Position numbers and translations under genes: made by a program. Below are positions 26,483-34,805 of a DNA stretch of 64,000 nt, one piece after another. Origin of the DNA: Shinella curvata. Its GTDB lineage: Bacteria; Pseudomonadota; Alphaproteobacteria; Rhizobiales; Rhizobiaceae. The number at the start of each line of letters is the position of its first letter. Within the stretch, counting starts at the first letter, position 1. The notes below the pieces were generated by a model. That model was not told the origin of the DNA, searched no databases, and saw only the letters and a list, made by a program, of their open reading frames with translations. Where the stretch lies: NCBI RefSeq assembly GCF_022899935.1, contig NZ_JALJCJ010000002.1, positions 806,001 to 870,000 of the forward strand, written 5' to 3'.

Positions 26483-29011
26483 ATGAAAACCTCCAAATGG
26501 GCATTGTTTGTCTCCACCGTCATCATCCTTTTCGGGATGCTGGCGGCCGTGCCGAACGTGCTGACGTCTGAGCAGCAGGCGAAATACGGGCGCTACCTGC
26601 CCGCCAACCCGGTCACCCTCGGTCTTGACCTGAAGGGCGGCTCGCACCTTGTACTTGAGGTGGATTCCGCCGCGCTCCGCAAGGCGCGCATGGATTCGCT
26701 CCTGAACGATACGCGCGCCATCCTGCGCACCGCCGGCGAGCGCGCTTCGGCCGCTCGCCTCAACGGCACCACCCTGACGGTCACGCTGCCCGACCAGGCC
26801 GCGCTCGACAAGGTCCTGCCGGAAGTGCGCAAGCTCGCAGCGCCGACCTCGACGCTCGGCTTCGGCGGTGGGTCGTCGGATATCGACGTCGCAAACAGCG
26901 GCCTCGTGATCAATGTCACGCTGACGGAGGCCGGCATCAACGAGCGCATGTCGGCTGCCGTCGAGCAGAGCCTTGAAATCATCCGTCGCCGCGTCGACCA
27001 GGTTGGCGTTGCCGAACCGCTCATCCAGCGTGTCGGCGGCGACCGCATCCTCGTGCAGCTGCCGGGCCTCCAGGATCCGACGCGCCTGCGCCAGCTGCTT
27101 GGCTCGACCGCCCAGATGAGCTTCCACATGGTCGACCAGACCGTGGATCCGAACAGCGTCGCTCCGCGCGGCGTGCTCATTCTGCCCGGCGCCAACGACA
27201 ACAACAAATATGCCGTCGAAGAGCGCGTCGCGATCTCCGGCGACCGTCTGGCCGACGCCAAGGCCGGCTTCGACCAGCGCACGAGCGAGCCGATCGTTTC
27301 CTTCAGCTTCGATTCGACCGGCGCACGCCAGTTCGCCGAGATCACGCAGGCCAATGTCGGCAAGCCCTTCGCCATCGTTCTCGACGGCAAGGTGCTGACC
27401 GCACCCGTCATCCGCGAGCCGATCATCGGCGGCCAGGGCCAGATCTCCGGCAATTTCAATCCGCAGGAAGCGACCGTTCTTTCGGCGCTCCTGCGCTCCG
27501 GCGCCCTGCCGGCGCCGCTCACCATCATCGAAGAGCGCACCGTCGGCCCGAACCTCGGCTCCGACTCGATCCGCATGGGTCTCTATACCGGTCTTGCCGG
27601 CCTTGCCGCCGTCGTGGTGCTGATGCAGGTGCTCTACGGCTCCTGGGGTATCATCGCCAATCTCGGCCTCGTGCTGCACACGATCCTGACGATCGGCCTG
27701 CTCGGCATTCTCGGCTCGACGCTGACGCTGCCCGGTATCGCCGGTATCATCCTCGGCATCGGCATGGCCGTGGACGCCAACATCCTCATCAACGCCCGTA
27801 TCCGTGAAGAGACGGCAGCGGGCGCGGGGGCCATGAAGGCGCTCGATGTCGGTTTCAACAAGGCCTATGCGACCATCGTCGACGGTAACATGACGACCAT
27901 GGTCGGCATGATCCTGCTCTTCATGTTCGGTTCGGGTCCGGTGCGCGGCTTCGCCATCACCATGATCATCGGCCTTGCGATCTCGATGTTCACCTCCATC
28001 ACCTTCGTGCGTTTCCTGATGCGCGAGGCCGTGATCCTGCGGAAGATGAAGAAGATCGAAATCCATTCGATCTTCGGCAAGGTCTGGGAAATCCCGACCT
28101 TCTCCTTCATGCGCGGCCGCTATATCGCCATCGCCATGTCGGCCTTCATCTCGACGAGCTCGGTCATCCTGTTCTTCACGCCAGGCCTCAACTACGGCAT
28201 CGACTTCGTCGGCGGCATTCAGGTGGAGGCGACCTCCAAGACGCCGATCGACCTTGCGCCGCTGCGTGAGAAGATGGAAGGCCTTAACCTCGGCGAAGTG
28301 GCGCTGCAGGAATTCGGCCAGGGCACGTCCGTGCTCGTTCGCGTCCAGCGTCAGCCGGGTGGCGAAGAGGTGCAGACCGCGGCCCTCCAGAAGATTCGCG
28401 ATGGCGTTGCCGAAGTGATCCCGGATGCGAGCTTCGAGCGCACGGAAGTCGTCGGCCCGACGGTGTCCACCGAGCTTGCCCGTTCCGGCTTCCTCGCCGT
28501 CGGTCTCGGCATGCTGGCGATCCTGATCTACATCTGGTGGCGTTTCGAATGGCATTTTGCCGTGGGCGCCATCGCGACGCTGATCCTCGATATCACCAAG
28601 ATGGTCGGGTTCTTCGCGCTGTTGCAGATCGACTTCAACCTGACGGCCATCGCCGCCGTGCTGACGCTGATCGGCTACTCGGTCAACGACAAGGTGGTGG
28701 TGTACGACCGCATGCGCGAGAACATGCGCAAGTACAAGACGATGCCGTTCTCGGAATTGATCGACCTGTCGATCAACCAGGTGGTGATGCGATGCATCTT
28801 CACCTCGGTCGCCGTCGCAGCCTCGCTGCTGCCTATGGCGATCTGGGGTGGCGATACGGTCAAGCCTTTCGCCTGGCCGATGCTGTTCGGCGTCATCGTG
28901 GCGACGACCTCGTCGATCTATATCGGCGGCCCGATCCTGCTGTTCCTCAATCGCTACTGGAAGGATCGCAGCGCAACGCGCCCGGCCGGTACGCCGGCAA
29001 CGGAAGCTTGA
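26483..29011 (+). CDS. secDF: Protein translocase subunit SecDF (fused)
   Basis: 842 residues from the ATG at 26483; a TTG six codons upstream is less likely. The SecD half carries LGLDLKGGSHLVLEVD and the LGFGGG/RVDQVGVAEP region with a large periplasmic domain, then six membrane segments including GIILGIGMAVDANILINARIRE. The SecF half restarts at about residue 540 with LNYGIDFVGGIQVE and ends with IGYSVNDKVVVYDRMRENM. SecDF uses the proton gradient to complete preprotein translocation through SecYEG. Fusion of SecD and SecF is common in alphaproteobacteria. Confidence 0.96.
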   Translation: MKTSKWALFVSTVIILFGMLAAVPNVLTSEQQAKYGRYLPANPVTLGLDLKGGSHLVLEVDSAALRKARMDSLLNDTRAILRTAGERASAARLNGTTLTVTLPDQAALDKVLPEVRKLAAPTSTLGFGGGSSDIDVANSGLVINVTLTEAGINERMSAAVEQSLEIIRRRVDQVGVAEPLIQRVGGDRILVQLPGLQDPTRLRQLLGSTAQMSFHMVDQTVDPNSVAPRGVLILPGANDNNKYAVEERVAISGDRLADAKAGFDQRTSEPIVSFSFDSTGARQFAEITQANVGKPFAIVLDGKVLTAPVIREPIIGGQGQISGNFNPQEATVLSALLRSGALPAPLTIIEERTVGPNLGSDSIRMGLYTGLAGLAAVVVLMQVLYGSWGIIANLGLVLHTILTIGLLGILGSTLTLPGIAGIILGIGMAVDANILINARIREETAAGAGAMKALDVGFNKAYATIVDGNMTTMVGMILLFMFGSGPVRGFAITMIIGLAISMFTSITFVRFLMREAVILRKMKKIEIHSIFGKVWEIPTFSFMRGRYIAIAMSAFISTSSVILFFTPGLNYGIDFVGGIQVEATSKTPIDLAPLREKMEGLNLGEVALQEFGQGTSVLVRVQRQPGGEEVQTAALQKIRDGVAEVIPDASFERTEVVGPTVSTELARSGFLAVGLGMLAILIYIWWRFEWHFAVGAIATLILDITKMVGFFALLQIDFNLTAIAAVLTLIGYSVNDKVVVYDRMRENMRKYKTMPFSELIDLSINQVVMRCIFTSVAVAASLLPMAIWGGDTVKPFAWPMLFGVIVATTSSIYIGGPILLFLNRYWKDRSATRPAGTPATEA

Positions 29012-29017
29012 AACCAG

Positions 29018-29043
29018 AACGGGCGCCCTTGAGGCGCCCGTTT
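29018..29043 (+). terminator. Rho-independent terminator after secDF
   Basis: ACGGGCGCC and GGCGCCCGT form a perfect 9-bp stem around CTTGA with TT following, beginning eight bases after the secDF stop. Confidence 0.75.
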
Positions 29044-29067
29044 CGTTTAAAGGATTTGAACCGCAAC

Positions 29068-29166
29068 CTCTCCGTCGTCATCCTCGGGCTTGCCCCGAGG
29101 ATCCACGCGGCGAACTCAGCGCGTGTGGATGGATCCTCGGGGCAAGCCCGAGGATGACGGAGAGGG
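29068..29166. repeat. Long imperfect inverted repeat (rhizobial intergenic palindrome)
   Basis: The left arm (about 29068-29104) and right arm (about 29131-29166) are reverse complements except for a 3-base GTC insertion, around a core of about 26 bases. Each arm has its own smaller palindrome built on CCTCGGG-CTTG-CCCCGAGG. Sequences of this type, read as VILGLAPRIH in translation, recur in rhizobial genomes from memory. It lies between two convergent terminators. Confidence 0.7.
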
Positions 29167-29176
29167 GACGCATGGC

Positions 29177-29201
29177 AAAAGGGCGCCTTAGAGGCGCCCT
29201 T
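29177..29201 (-). terminator. Rho-independent terminator of the FAD oxidoreductase gene
   Basis: Read on the minus strand, AAGGGCGCC and GGCGCCCTT pair perfectly around a 5-base loop and are followed by TTTT (AAAA at 29177-29180). It lies seven bases past the stop codon at 29208. Confidence 0.75.
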
Positions 29202-29207
29202 CCCATT

Positions 29208-30332
29208 TCAGGAAAACCGCAAGGGGCTGAACGTCTCCGCCGCAATACCTTCGCGAGCAATCGGCTCCGGCACAGAGCTGCCGGTGAGAAGCGCGGCGGC
29301 GAGGCTTCCGAGGGCGGGGGAGGTCAGGATGCCATAGCCGCCCTGTCCGGCGAGCCAGAAGAAGTTTTCGGCATCCTTTGCCGGACCGATAATGGGCAGG
29401 CGGTCCGCGGAAAAACTGCGCAGACCGGCCCAGCTCTTGAAGATGCGGCGCACATTGAGCGTGGTCGCCTCCTCGACATAGTGGGCGGCATAGGCGACGT
29501 CGAGCTCCTCCGGCTGGACGTCGGCCGCCTCGCACGGCGTGGCGTCGGCAGGCGAGGCGAGCAGGCGGCCGCCCTCCGGCTTGAAGTAGAAAGTGTCTTC
29601 GATCTCGTTGATTTCGGGCAGGCGGCTGGCGTCGATGCCGTCGGGCAGGTCGACAGTGATGGCGGTGCGCCGGTGCGGCACGATGCCGAGCGGAGCGACA
29701 CCGCAAAGGGTGGCGACCGTATCCGCCCAGCCCCCGGCGGCATTGACGATGGTGCCGGCAGCGATTGTCTCTTCGTTCGTCTCGATGAGCCACTGATTGC
29801 CGATATGGCGGGCGCCGGTCAGCTGCCGCTTTTCGAGGATCTGCGCACCGTGGCGGCGTGCATGACGGGCATAGGCCTGCAGCAGGGCATCGACCTCGAT
29901 GTCCCAGTATTCAGGGTCGAAATAGGCAGCGGCAGCAAAGGTAGGTTTGAGCATCGGCGCACGGGCAAGCATTGCTGCCTCGTCCAGCCATTCGACGGGG
30001 ATGCCCAAGGCCTTTGCCTGCTCGAAGCGCTCTCGCACCAGTGCCACCTTATCCTCGGTCCCGAGGATGATGCTGCCGCGTTCGATGAGCAGCGGCACAT
30101 CGGCAAAACCGCGGGGCGGGTCCATCAGGAAGGTATGGCTGGCGCGGGCGAGCGCATTCACCAGCGGCGCATTGTCCCGCAGCGTGAATTCCGCCGCCGA
30201 GCGGCCGGTGCTGTGATAGCCGAGCGCGTCCTCCCGCTCCAGCACGACGACGGAGCGGTGAGGGCTCAGAAAATAGGCAAGCGAAATGCCGGCGATGCCG
30301 CCGCCGATGATCGCGATGTCGAAAGTCTGCAT
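29208..30332 (-). CDS. FAD-dependent amine/amino-acid oxidoreductase (DAO family)
   Basis: 374 residues from the ATG at 30332, preceded by GGAGGGG; the longer frame adds non-conserved residues. The N-terminus carries the dinucleotide motif IIGGGIAGISLAYFL, followed by LERED and the YHSTGRSAAEF substrate/FAD loop. The C-terminal GQGGYGILTSPALGSLAAAL contacts FAD in the DAO fold. It probably oxidises a glycine, D-amino acid or N-methyl amino acid; the exact substrate is open. A LysR-type gene lies 84 bases upstream on the same strand, so it is the likely regulator. Confidence 0.88.
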   Translation of the reverse strand: MQTFDIAIIGGGIAGISLAYFLSPHRSVVVLEREDALGYHSTGRSAAEFTLRDNAPLVNALARASHTFLMDPPRGFADVPLLIERGSIILGTEDKVALVRERFEQAKALGIPVEWLDEAAMLARAPMLKPTFAAAAYFDPEYWDIEVDALLQAYARHARRHGAQILEKRQLTGARHIGNQWLIETNEETIAAGTIVNAAGGWADTVATLCGVAPLGIVPHRRTAITVDLPDGIDASRLPEINEIEDTFYFKPEGGRLLASPADATPCEAADVQPEELDVAYAAHYVEEATTLNVRRIFKSWAGLRSFSADRLPIIGPAKDAENFFWLAGQGGYGILTSPALGSLAAALLTGSSVPEPIAREGIAAETFSPLRFS

Positions 30333-30416
30333 GGCCCCTCCAGTGTCTCGAAGGGATAGGCCTAAGCAAGCTGGTGCCATTTTTCAAATTTATAGCGATG
30401 ACGGCCGATATCAGTT

Positions 30417-31367
30417 CTATTGATGTGGCTCGCCCCAGCGCCATGGCGGCACATCTGTGATATGGGTGAGAAAGGCGCGCTCGGCCGGATTGAGCGCGGA
30501 GCCGGGGTTGGTGATGCGAAAGGTTTCCGTCACCGGCAGGTCGTCATAGGGCGGCAATTGCCAGAGTTCGCCGGCGCTGAGCGCTGCCCCGGTGAGGTGT
30601 GCCGGCAGCATGCCGATGCCCGCATTGGCGACGACCAGCCGAAGAACCTCCTCCACGTTGAAGGCAAGCGCGCGCACCTGTTGGCCGAAGGAGCCGACGG
30701 CGCGCACCGCCGTCACCGGTCCCATATGCGGTCCGCCGAGCACATCGGCAAGGAAGCTGACATAGGGCTCGCCGCGCAGGTCCTCGAGCTTGGCGTCCAG
30801 TGCGCCGAACAGCCGGTGCCCGCGGCCGCAATAGAGGGCGTAACGCTCATAGCAGAAGGGCACCTTCTCCAACCCATCCGGAATGATGCCGTCGGAAAGG
30901 CCAAGCGTCGCAACGCCGCGCTCCACCGAGCGGATGACATCCGTCGTCGTCTCGATCGTCACACCGACGGTGACACGCGGATGCAGCCGGAAGAAATCGG
31001 CGATCGCCCGGTCCCAGACGGGGTTCATGGCGTGGCTGACGGCGTGGATGGTGATGTGGCCGGATACATCCTCACCAGAGGATACCATGGCCTCCGGCAG
31101 GCGCACGATAGCGGAAAATATGTCGTGACACAGGGCATGCAGCCGTTCGCCGGCTTCCGTCAATTCGAAACGGCCGGGGCTACGGTCGATCAGTCGGTGG
31201 CCGACGGATTGCTCCAGTCGCTTCAGCGCCATGCTGACGGCTGGCTGCTGCAGAAGCAGCCGGTTTGCGGCGCGCGTTATGGAGCCTTCCTCCACCACCA
31301 CGACGAAGGTGCGCAGCAGGTTCCAGTCGAGGTTGTGAGCAAAGCGTTCGAGGCGATTTATCGGCAT
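30417..31367 (-). CDS. LysR-family transcriptional regulator
   Basis: 316 residues. The helix-turn-helix is NLLRTFVVVVEEGSITRAANRLLLQQPAVSMALKRLEQSVGHRLIDRS (about residues 16-63), followed by a periplasmic-binding-like effector domain. It is encoded on the same strand and directly upstream of the FAD oxidoreductase, rather than divergently as is more usual for LysR pairs. This suggests it is co-transcribed with, or reads into, its probable target. The ligand is unknown. Confidence 0.92.
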   Translation of the reverse strand: MPINRLERFAHNLDWNLLRTFVVVVEEGSITRAANRLLLQQPAVSMALKRLEQSVGHRLIDRSPGRFELTEAGERLHALCHDIFSAIVRLPEAMVSSGEDVSGHITIHAVSHAMNPVWDRAIADFFRLHPRVTVGVTIETTTDVIRSVERGVATLGLSDGIIPDGLEKVPFCYERYALYCGRGHRLFGALDAKLEDLRGEPYVSFLADVLGGPHMGPVTAVRAVGSFGQQVRALAFNVEEVLRLVVANAGIGMLPAHLTGAALSAGELWQLPPYDDLPVTETFRITNPGSALNPAERAFLTHITDVPPWRWGEPHQ

Positions 31368-31510
31368 GCGTGTAGTTAGGATGACAGCTCAATGAGAGGC
31401 AAGTGGAGCCTGCTTAGAGCGGTCAAGAATGTGATCGACGATGGCATTTTTTCTCGGAACCAATTTTGTTTCCGGCGCATTGGGCCCCCTGAAAGAAGGG
31501 GAAATGCCAT

Positions 31511-31726
31511 ATGTGGGAACGGTTTAGCACCAGCGGACTCGCGGGGTCCTATGTCGACGAGCTCTCGGCGGCGGGCGTCCAGGCTCGCATGGATTTCCGG
31601 CCGAGACGGGCGCTCGACCCGTTTCCCTTCCTTGTCAGCCCGATAGACGATCACGATTCCGAACCGTTCATTTCGACCGCCTATCGCATGACAGGAAGTA
31701 CAGGAAACGCCCGGCCAAGATCGTGA
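31511..31726 (+). CDS. Possible small hypothetical protein
   Basis: 71 residues beginning MWERFSTSGLAGSYVDELSA. It lies alone in a 400-base gap between the LysR gene and the binding-protein gene. Codons 8-55 are mostly G or C at the third position, as in real genes here, while the last 15 are not. AAGGGGA lies eight bases before the ATG. No family, membrane segment or signal peptide is recognised. It may equally be a gene remnant. Confidence 0.3.
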   Translation: MWERFSTSGLAGSYVDELSAAGVQARMDFRPRRALDPFPFLVSPIDDHDSEPFISTAYRMTGSTGNARPRS

Positions 31727-31736
31727 AGCTGAAATG

Positions 31737-31760
31737 AAAAGGGGCGGCCGAAGCCGCCCC
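31737..31760 (-). terminator. Rho-independent terminator of the binding-protein gene
   Basis: On the minus strand GGGGCGGC and GCCGCCCC form a perfect 8-bp stem with a TTCG tetraloop, followed by TTTT, eight bases after the stop codon. Confidence 0.8.
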
Positions 31761-31767
31761 GAAGCCC

Positions 31768-32544
31768 TTACTTCATCGTGTAGATATCGATCGAGAAATA
31801 TTTGTCGTTGATCTTCTTGTAGGTGCCGTCTTCGCGGATTTCCTTCAGAGCAGCGTTCAGCTTTTCACGAAGATCGTTGTCTTCCTGCCGCACCGCGATG
31901 CCGACGCCATCGCCGACGAACTTCTTGTCGGTGACCGGCTCGCCGATCAGCTCGCAGCAGGCCTTGCCGTCATCGTTCTTGGTGACCCAGTCGAGCAGCG
32001 GGATCATGTCGCCGACCTGCAGGTCGAGGCGGCCGTTTGCCATGTCGAGGTTCACCTCGTCCTGTGTCGGATAGAGCTTGAGGTCGGCATCCGGATAGAC
32101 GGCTGCGGCAAAATCGGCCTGCGTCGTGCCGCTTTGCGCGCCGATCGTCTTGCCCTTCATGCCCTCATTGGTGAAATCGGTGATGCCGGAGTTTTTTGGG
32201 GCGGCATGGGTCATGGCTGCGAGATAGTAGGGGTCGGTGAAGTTGACCTGCTTCTTGCGCTCTTCGGTGATGAACATCGAGGCGATGATCATGTCGTATT
32301 TCTTGGCGAGAAGACCGGGAATGATGCCGTCCCAATCCTGGCCGACGACTTCGCATTCCACCTTCATCTTCTCGCAGAGCGCAAGCCCGATCTCCACGTC
32401 GAAGCCACCGAGCTTGCCGTTGGAATCCTGGAAGTTGAAGGGCGGGTAGGCGCCCTCCGTGCCGATCTTCAGCGTCTCGGCCGAAGCCTGGGCGGAGAGA
32501 AGCGTGGAGCCTGCGAGCGCCAGTGCGAGCAGCATTCTTTTCAT
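31768..32544 (-). CDS. Amino-acid ABC transporter substrate-binding protein (LAO/His type)
   Basis: 258 residues from the ATG at 32544 (AGGGGA upstream), with a signal peptide MKRMLLALALAGSTLLSAQASA. The mature start TLKIGTEGAYPPFNFQDSNGKLGGFDVEIG and the segment DWDGIIPGLLAKKYDMIIASMFITEERKKQVNFTDPYY are hallmarks of lysine/arginine/ornithine or histidine binding proteins. It captures a basic or polar amino acid in the periplasm. No permease or ATPase gene is adjacent, so its membrane partner is encoded elsewhere. The hut histidine genes lie 3.3 kb away, which hints at but does not prove a histidine ligand. Confidence 0.88.
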   Translation of the reverse strand: MKRMLLALALAGSTLLSAQASAETLKIGTEGAYPPFNFQDSNGKLGGFDVEIGLALCEKMKVECEVVGQDWDGIIPGLLAKKYDMIIASMFITEERKKQVNFTDPYYLAAMTHAAPKNSGITDFTNEGMKGKTIGAQSGTTQADFAAAVYPDADLKLYPTQDEVNLDMANGRLDLQVGDMIPLLDWVTKNDDGKACCELIGEPVTDKKFVGDGVGIAVRQEDNDLREKLNAALKEIREDGTYKKINDKYFSIDIYTMK

Positions 32545-32598
32545 GGTCGTTCCCCTGTAGTGATTGTGACCGATGGCAAACGGTAACGTGGGCGTGCG

Positions 32599-32646
32599 CA
32601 TAAACGAAATAGATAGTCCTGATGTTCGCTATCATTTTGGTTTATG
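32599..32646. promoter_or_regulatory. Large imperfect inverted repeat between uxuA and the binding-protein gene
   Basis: Two 18-base arms (32599-32616 and 32629-32646) match in 15 of 18 positions around a 12-base spacer. The outer 7 bases are CATAAAC/GTTTATG and the inner 5 GATAG/CTATC. No T-run follows on the minus strand, so a regulator site for the binding-protein promoter is more likely than a terminator. Confidence 0.45.
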
Positions 32647-32658
32647 TTGAAGGCAGTC

Positions 32659-33846
32659 TCAAGCCACCATGAACCGGGAGACGCCCCGCATCACGCCGCG
32701 CAGTTCCGCAAGGCCCTTCAACCGGCCGATCAGCGAATAACCGGGGTTGATGCGCGCCTTGCCGATATCGTCGGCCAGCAGATGGCCGTGGTCCGGCCGC
32801 ATGGGGATGCGCCAGTCGGCGCGGCCTTCGGCCTTGCGCCGGTTCTGCTCCTCCCGCAGGGCGATGACGACCTCGACCATATCTGTCGAGCCGTCGAGAT
32901 GGTCGGCCTCGTGGAAGGAGCCGTCGGGCTCGCGGGTGACATTGCGCAGATGGCTGAAATGAATCTGCGGGCCGAATTCACGCACCATGGCCGGCAGGTC
33001 GTTGTCCGCACGCACGCCATAGGAGCCGGTGCAGAAGGTTAGGCCATTTGCCGGGCTCGGCGCTGCGGCCAACAGGGCGCGTGCGTCCCCGGCGCAGGAG
33101 ACGACGCGCGGCAGGCCGAAGAGCGAAAAGGGCGGATCGTCCGGATGAATGCAGAGCCGCGCGCCGACATCTTCCGCCACGGGAACGATTTCTCGCAGGA
33201 AGGCGGCAAGGTTTTCGCGGAGGGTTTCGGCGTCGATGCCCTGGTATTCATCGAGTGCCTGTCGAAAACTCTCGCGGTCGTAGCTGCGCTCGGTTGCGGG
33301 CAAGCCGGCGATCAGGTTGCGCTCGATCGTCGCCACCTGCTCTTCGGAGAGAGAGGCGATGCGCTGCTCGGCCGCGTGAATGGCTTTGGCGGAATAGTCC
33401 TTCTCCGCGTTCTTGCGCCTCAGCACCAGAAGGTCATAGGCTGCGAAGTCCACCGCGTCGAAACGCAGGGCGAAGCCGGTCGAGGGCATGCGGTACAGGA
33501 GGTCGGTGCGTGTCCAGTCGCAGACGGGCATGAAATTGTAGCAGATCGTCGTGACGCCGGCTTTGGCGAGGGCGCGGATCGTATCCTTATAGGCGCCGAT
33601 ATATTTGGACCGCTCGGGCGCGGCGATCTTGATCGAGTTGTGTACCGGAATGCTCTCGACCACCGACCAGGTAAGACCCGCCGCCTCGATGCCCCCCTTG
33701 TAGGAAAGGATATCATCAAGCGGCCAGGCGGAACCGTCATAGATATGGTGAAGGGCGGAGACGATGCCTGTAGCGCCCGCCTGCTTGATGTGATCCAGCG
33801 GGACCGGGTCCCTCGGGCCGTACCAGCGAAAGCATTCTTCCATCAT
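32659..33846 (-). CDS. uxuA: D-mannonate dehydratase
   Basis: 395 residues, starting [34 protein letters not shown], the UxuA N-terminus. The metal site residues lie in the [15 protein letters not shown] and FSHLRN segments, and the late [10 protein letters not shown] segment is also characteristic. It dehydrates D-mannonate to 2-keto-3-deoxygluconate in glucuronate degradation. uxuB and uxaC are not here. The divergent SDR may be a hexuronate/mannonate oxidoreductase substitute, by context only. Inverted repeats lie in the shared upstream region. Confidence 0.95.
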   Translation of the reverse strand: MMEECFRWYGPRDPVPLDHIKQAGATGIVSALHHIYDGSAWPLDDILSYKGGIEAAGLTWSVVESIPVHNSIKIAAPERSKYIGAYKDTIRALAKAGVTTICYNFMPVCDWTRTDLLYRMPSTGFALRFDAVDFAAYDLLVLRRKNAEKDYSAKAIHAAEQRIASLSEEQVATIERNLIAGLPATERSYDRESFRQALDEYQGIDAETLRENLAAFLREIVPVAEDVGARLCIHPDDPPFSLFGLPRVVSCAGDARALLAAAPSPANGLTFCTGSYGVRADNDLPAMVREFGPQIHFSHLRNVTREPDGSFHEADHLDGSTDMVEVVIALREEQNRRKAEGRADWRIPMRPDHGHLLADDIGKARINPGYSLIGRLKGLAELRGVMRGVSRFMVA

Positions 33847-33882
33847 CGCCCGCTCCTTCGGATGTCATATGGTTTGGATCAC

Positions 33883-33904
33883 AGATTGAGAGATGACTCA
33901 ATCT
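33883..33904. promoter_or_regulatory. Operator-like inverted repeat in the uxuA/SDR divergent region (1)
   Basis: AGATTGAG-N6-CTCAATCT is a perfect 8-bp inverted repeat 37 bases upstream of the uxuA ATG. Its size fits a GntR- or LacI-type regulator site. No regulator gene is adjacent. Confidence 0.5.
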
Positions 33905-33962
33905 TTGCACAAAGGCCTGCAGCCGGCTGAAAAGATTCCGCTTTCCGCCTGGCATTGACATC

Positions 33963-33982
33963 GTTGAGGCGCGTCGCTCAAC
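33963..33982. promoter_or_regulatory. Operator-like inverted repeat in the uxuA/SDR divergent region (2)
   Basis: GTTGAG-N8-CTCAAC shares the TTGAG/CTCAA half-sites of the repeat at 33883 but with a spacer two bases longer. It overlaps the region downstream of a perfect TTGACA (33955-33960), a likely -35 for the SDR gene, so binding there could block that promoter. Confidence 0.4.
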
Positions 33983-34010
33983 CTTTGCCGGAAACGGGAG
34001 GGAGGAAGAA

Positions 34011-34799
34011 ATGGCGCGGGACTTCGAAGGCAAGGTGGTGCTGGTCACGGGCACGAGCGGTATCGGTCGCGCCGCGGCGATCCGGCTGGCGGAGGGTGGC
34101 GCTGCCGTGTTTGCGCTGGGCATCGACGAGAAAGCGAATGCCGAGCTGGAAGCGATCGCCGCCGGCCGCAACCTGACAATCCTCGTCCGGCGCGTGGATG
34201 TTTCACTTGCCGATGCGGTCGGCGCCGCCGTGGCGGAGCTGGAAAGCCTGCTCGGCGGGCTCGATATCATCGTCAATTCCGCGGCCGTGCACCCCTATGG
34301 CACTGCAGTGACGACGGATGCGGAAACGTTTGCCCGGTGCATGGCCGTCAATGTCGGCTCGATCCACCTGACGGCCCATTTCGGCGTGCCCTTGATGGTG
34401 AAACGCGGCGGCGGAGCAATCGTCAACATTTCCTCCGTGCAGGGCCATGCCTGCCAGAAGGGCGTGGCCGCCTATGTCGCGAGCAAGGGTGCAATCCACG
34501 CCCTGACGCGGGCGATGGCGCTTGATCATGCTGCGGAAGGGGTTCGGGTAAATTCGGTCAGCCCCGGCTCCGTGCGTACGCCGATCCTGGAGCTTGCGGC
34601 CCGCACCTTCGACGGAGCGGACGCGGATATCGAGGCGGTTTTCACGCGGTTCGGCGCGTCGCACCCGCTCGGGCGCATCGGCGAGCCCGAAGAGGTGGCG
34701 GAGATGGTGGCCTATCTCGCCTCCAGCCGCGCCGGCTTCGTCACCGGCGCGGATTTCATCATCGACGGCGGCCTGACGGCCGGCATCGGGGTTGCCTGA
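34011..34799 (+). CDS. SDR-family NAD(P)-dependent oxidoreductase
   Basis: 262 residues with a GGGAGGGAGGAAG ribosome site. The cofactor motif is VTGTSGIG at about 12-19, the structural motif is VNSAA, the catalytic tyrosine and lysine are in YVASKGAIHA, and PGSVRTPI follows as usual. The acidic or basic residue that decides NAD versus NADP is not clear. Placed divergent from uxuA with shared inverted repeats, it may oxidise or reduce a sugar acid; this is inference. It converges on the aldo/keto reductase gene six bases away. Confidence 0.87.
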   Translation: MARDFEGKVVLVTGTSGIGRAAAIRLAEGGAAVFALGIDEKANAELEAIAAGRNLTILVRRVDVSLADAVGAAVAELESLLGGLDIIVNSAAVHPYGTAVTTDAETFARCMAVNVGSIHLTAHFGVPLMVKRGGGAIVNISSVQGHACQKGVAAYVASKGAIHALTRAMALDHAAEGVRVNSVSPGSVRTPILELAARTFDGADADIEAVFTRFGASHPLGRIGEPEEVAEMVAYLASSRAGFVTGADFIIDGGLTAGIGVA

Positions 34800-34805
34800 G
34801 TCCGC

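Noticed and set aside
26039-28555. 838-codon minus-strand open frame
   Set aside because: Antisense to secDF, with typical shadow composition rich in Arg, His, Gln and Asp.
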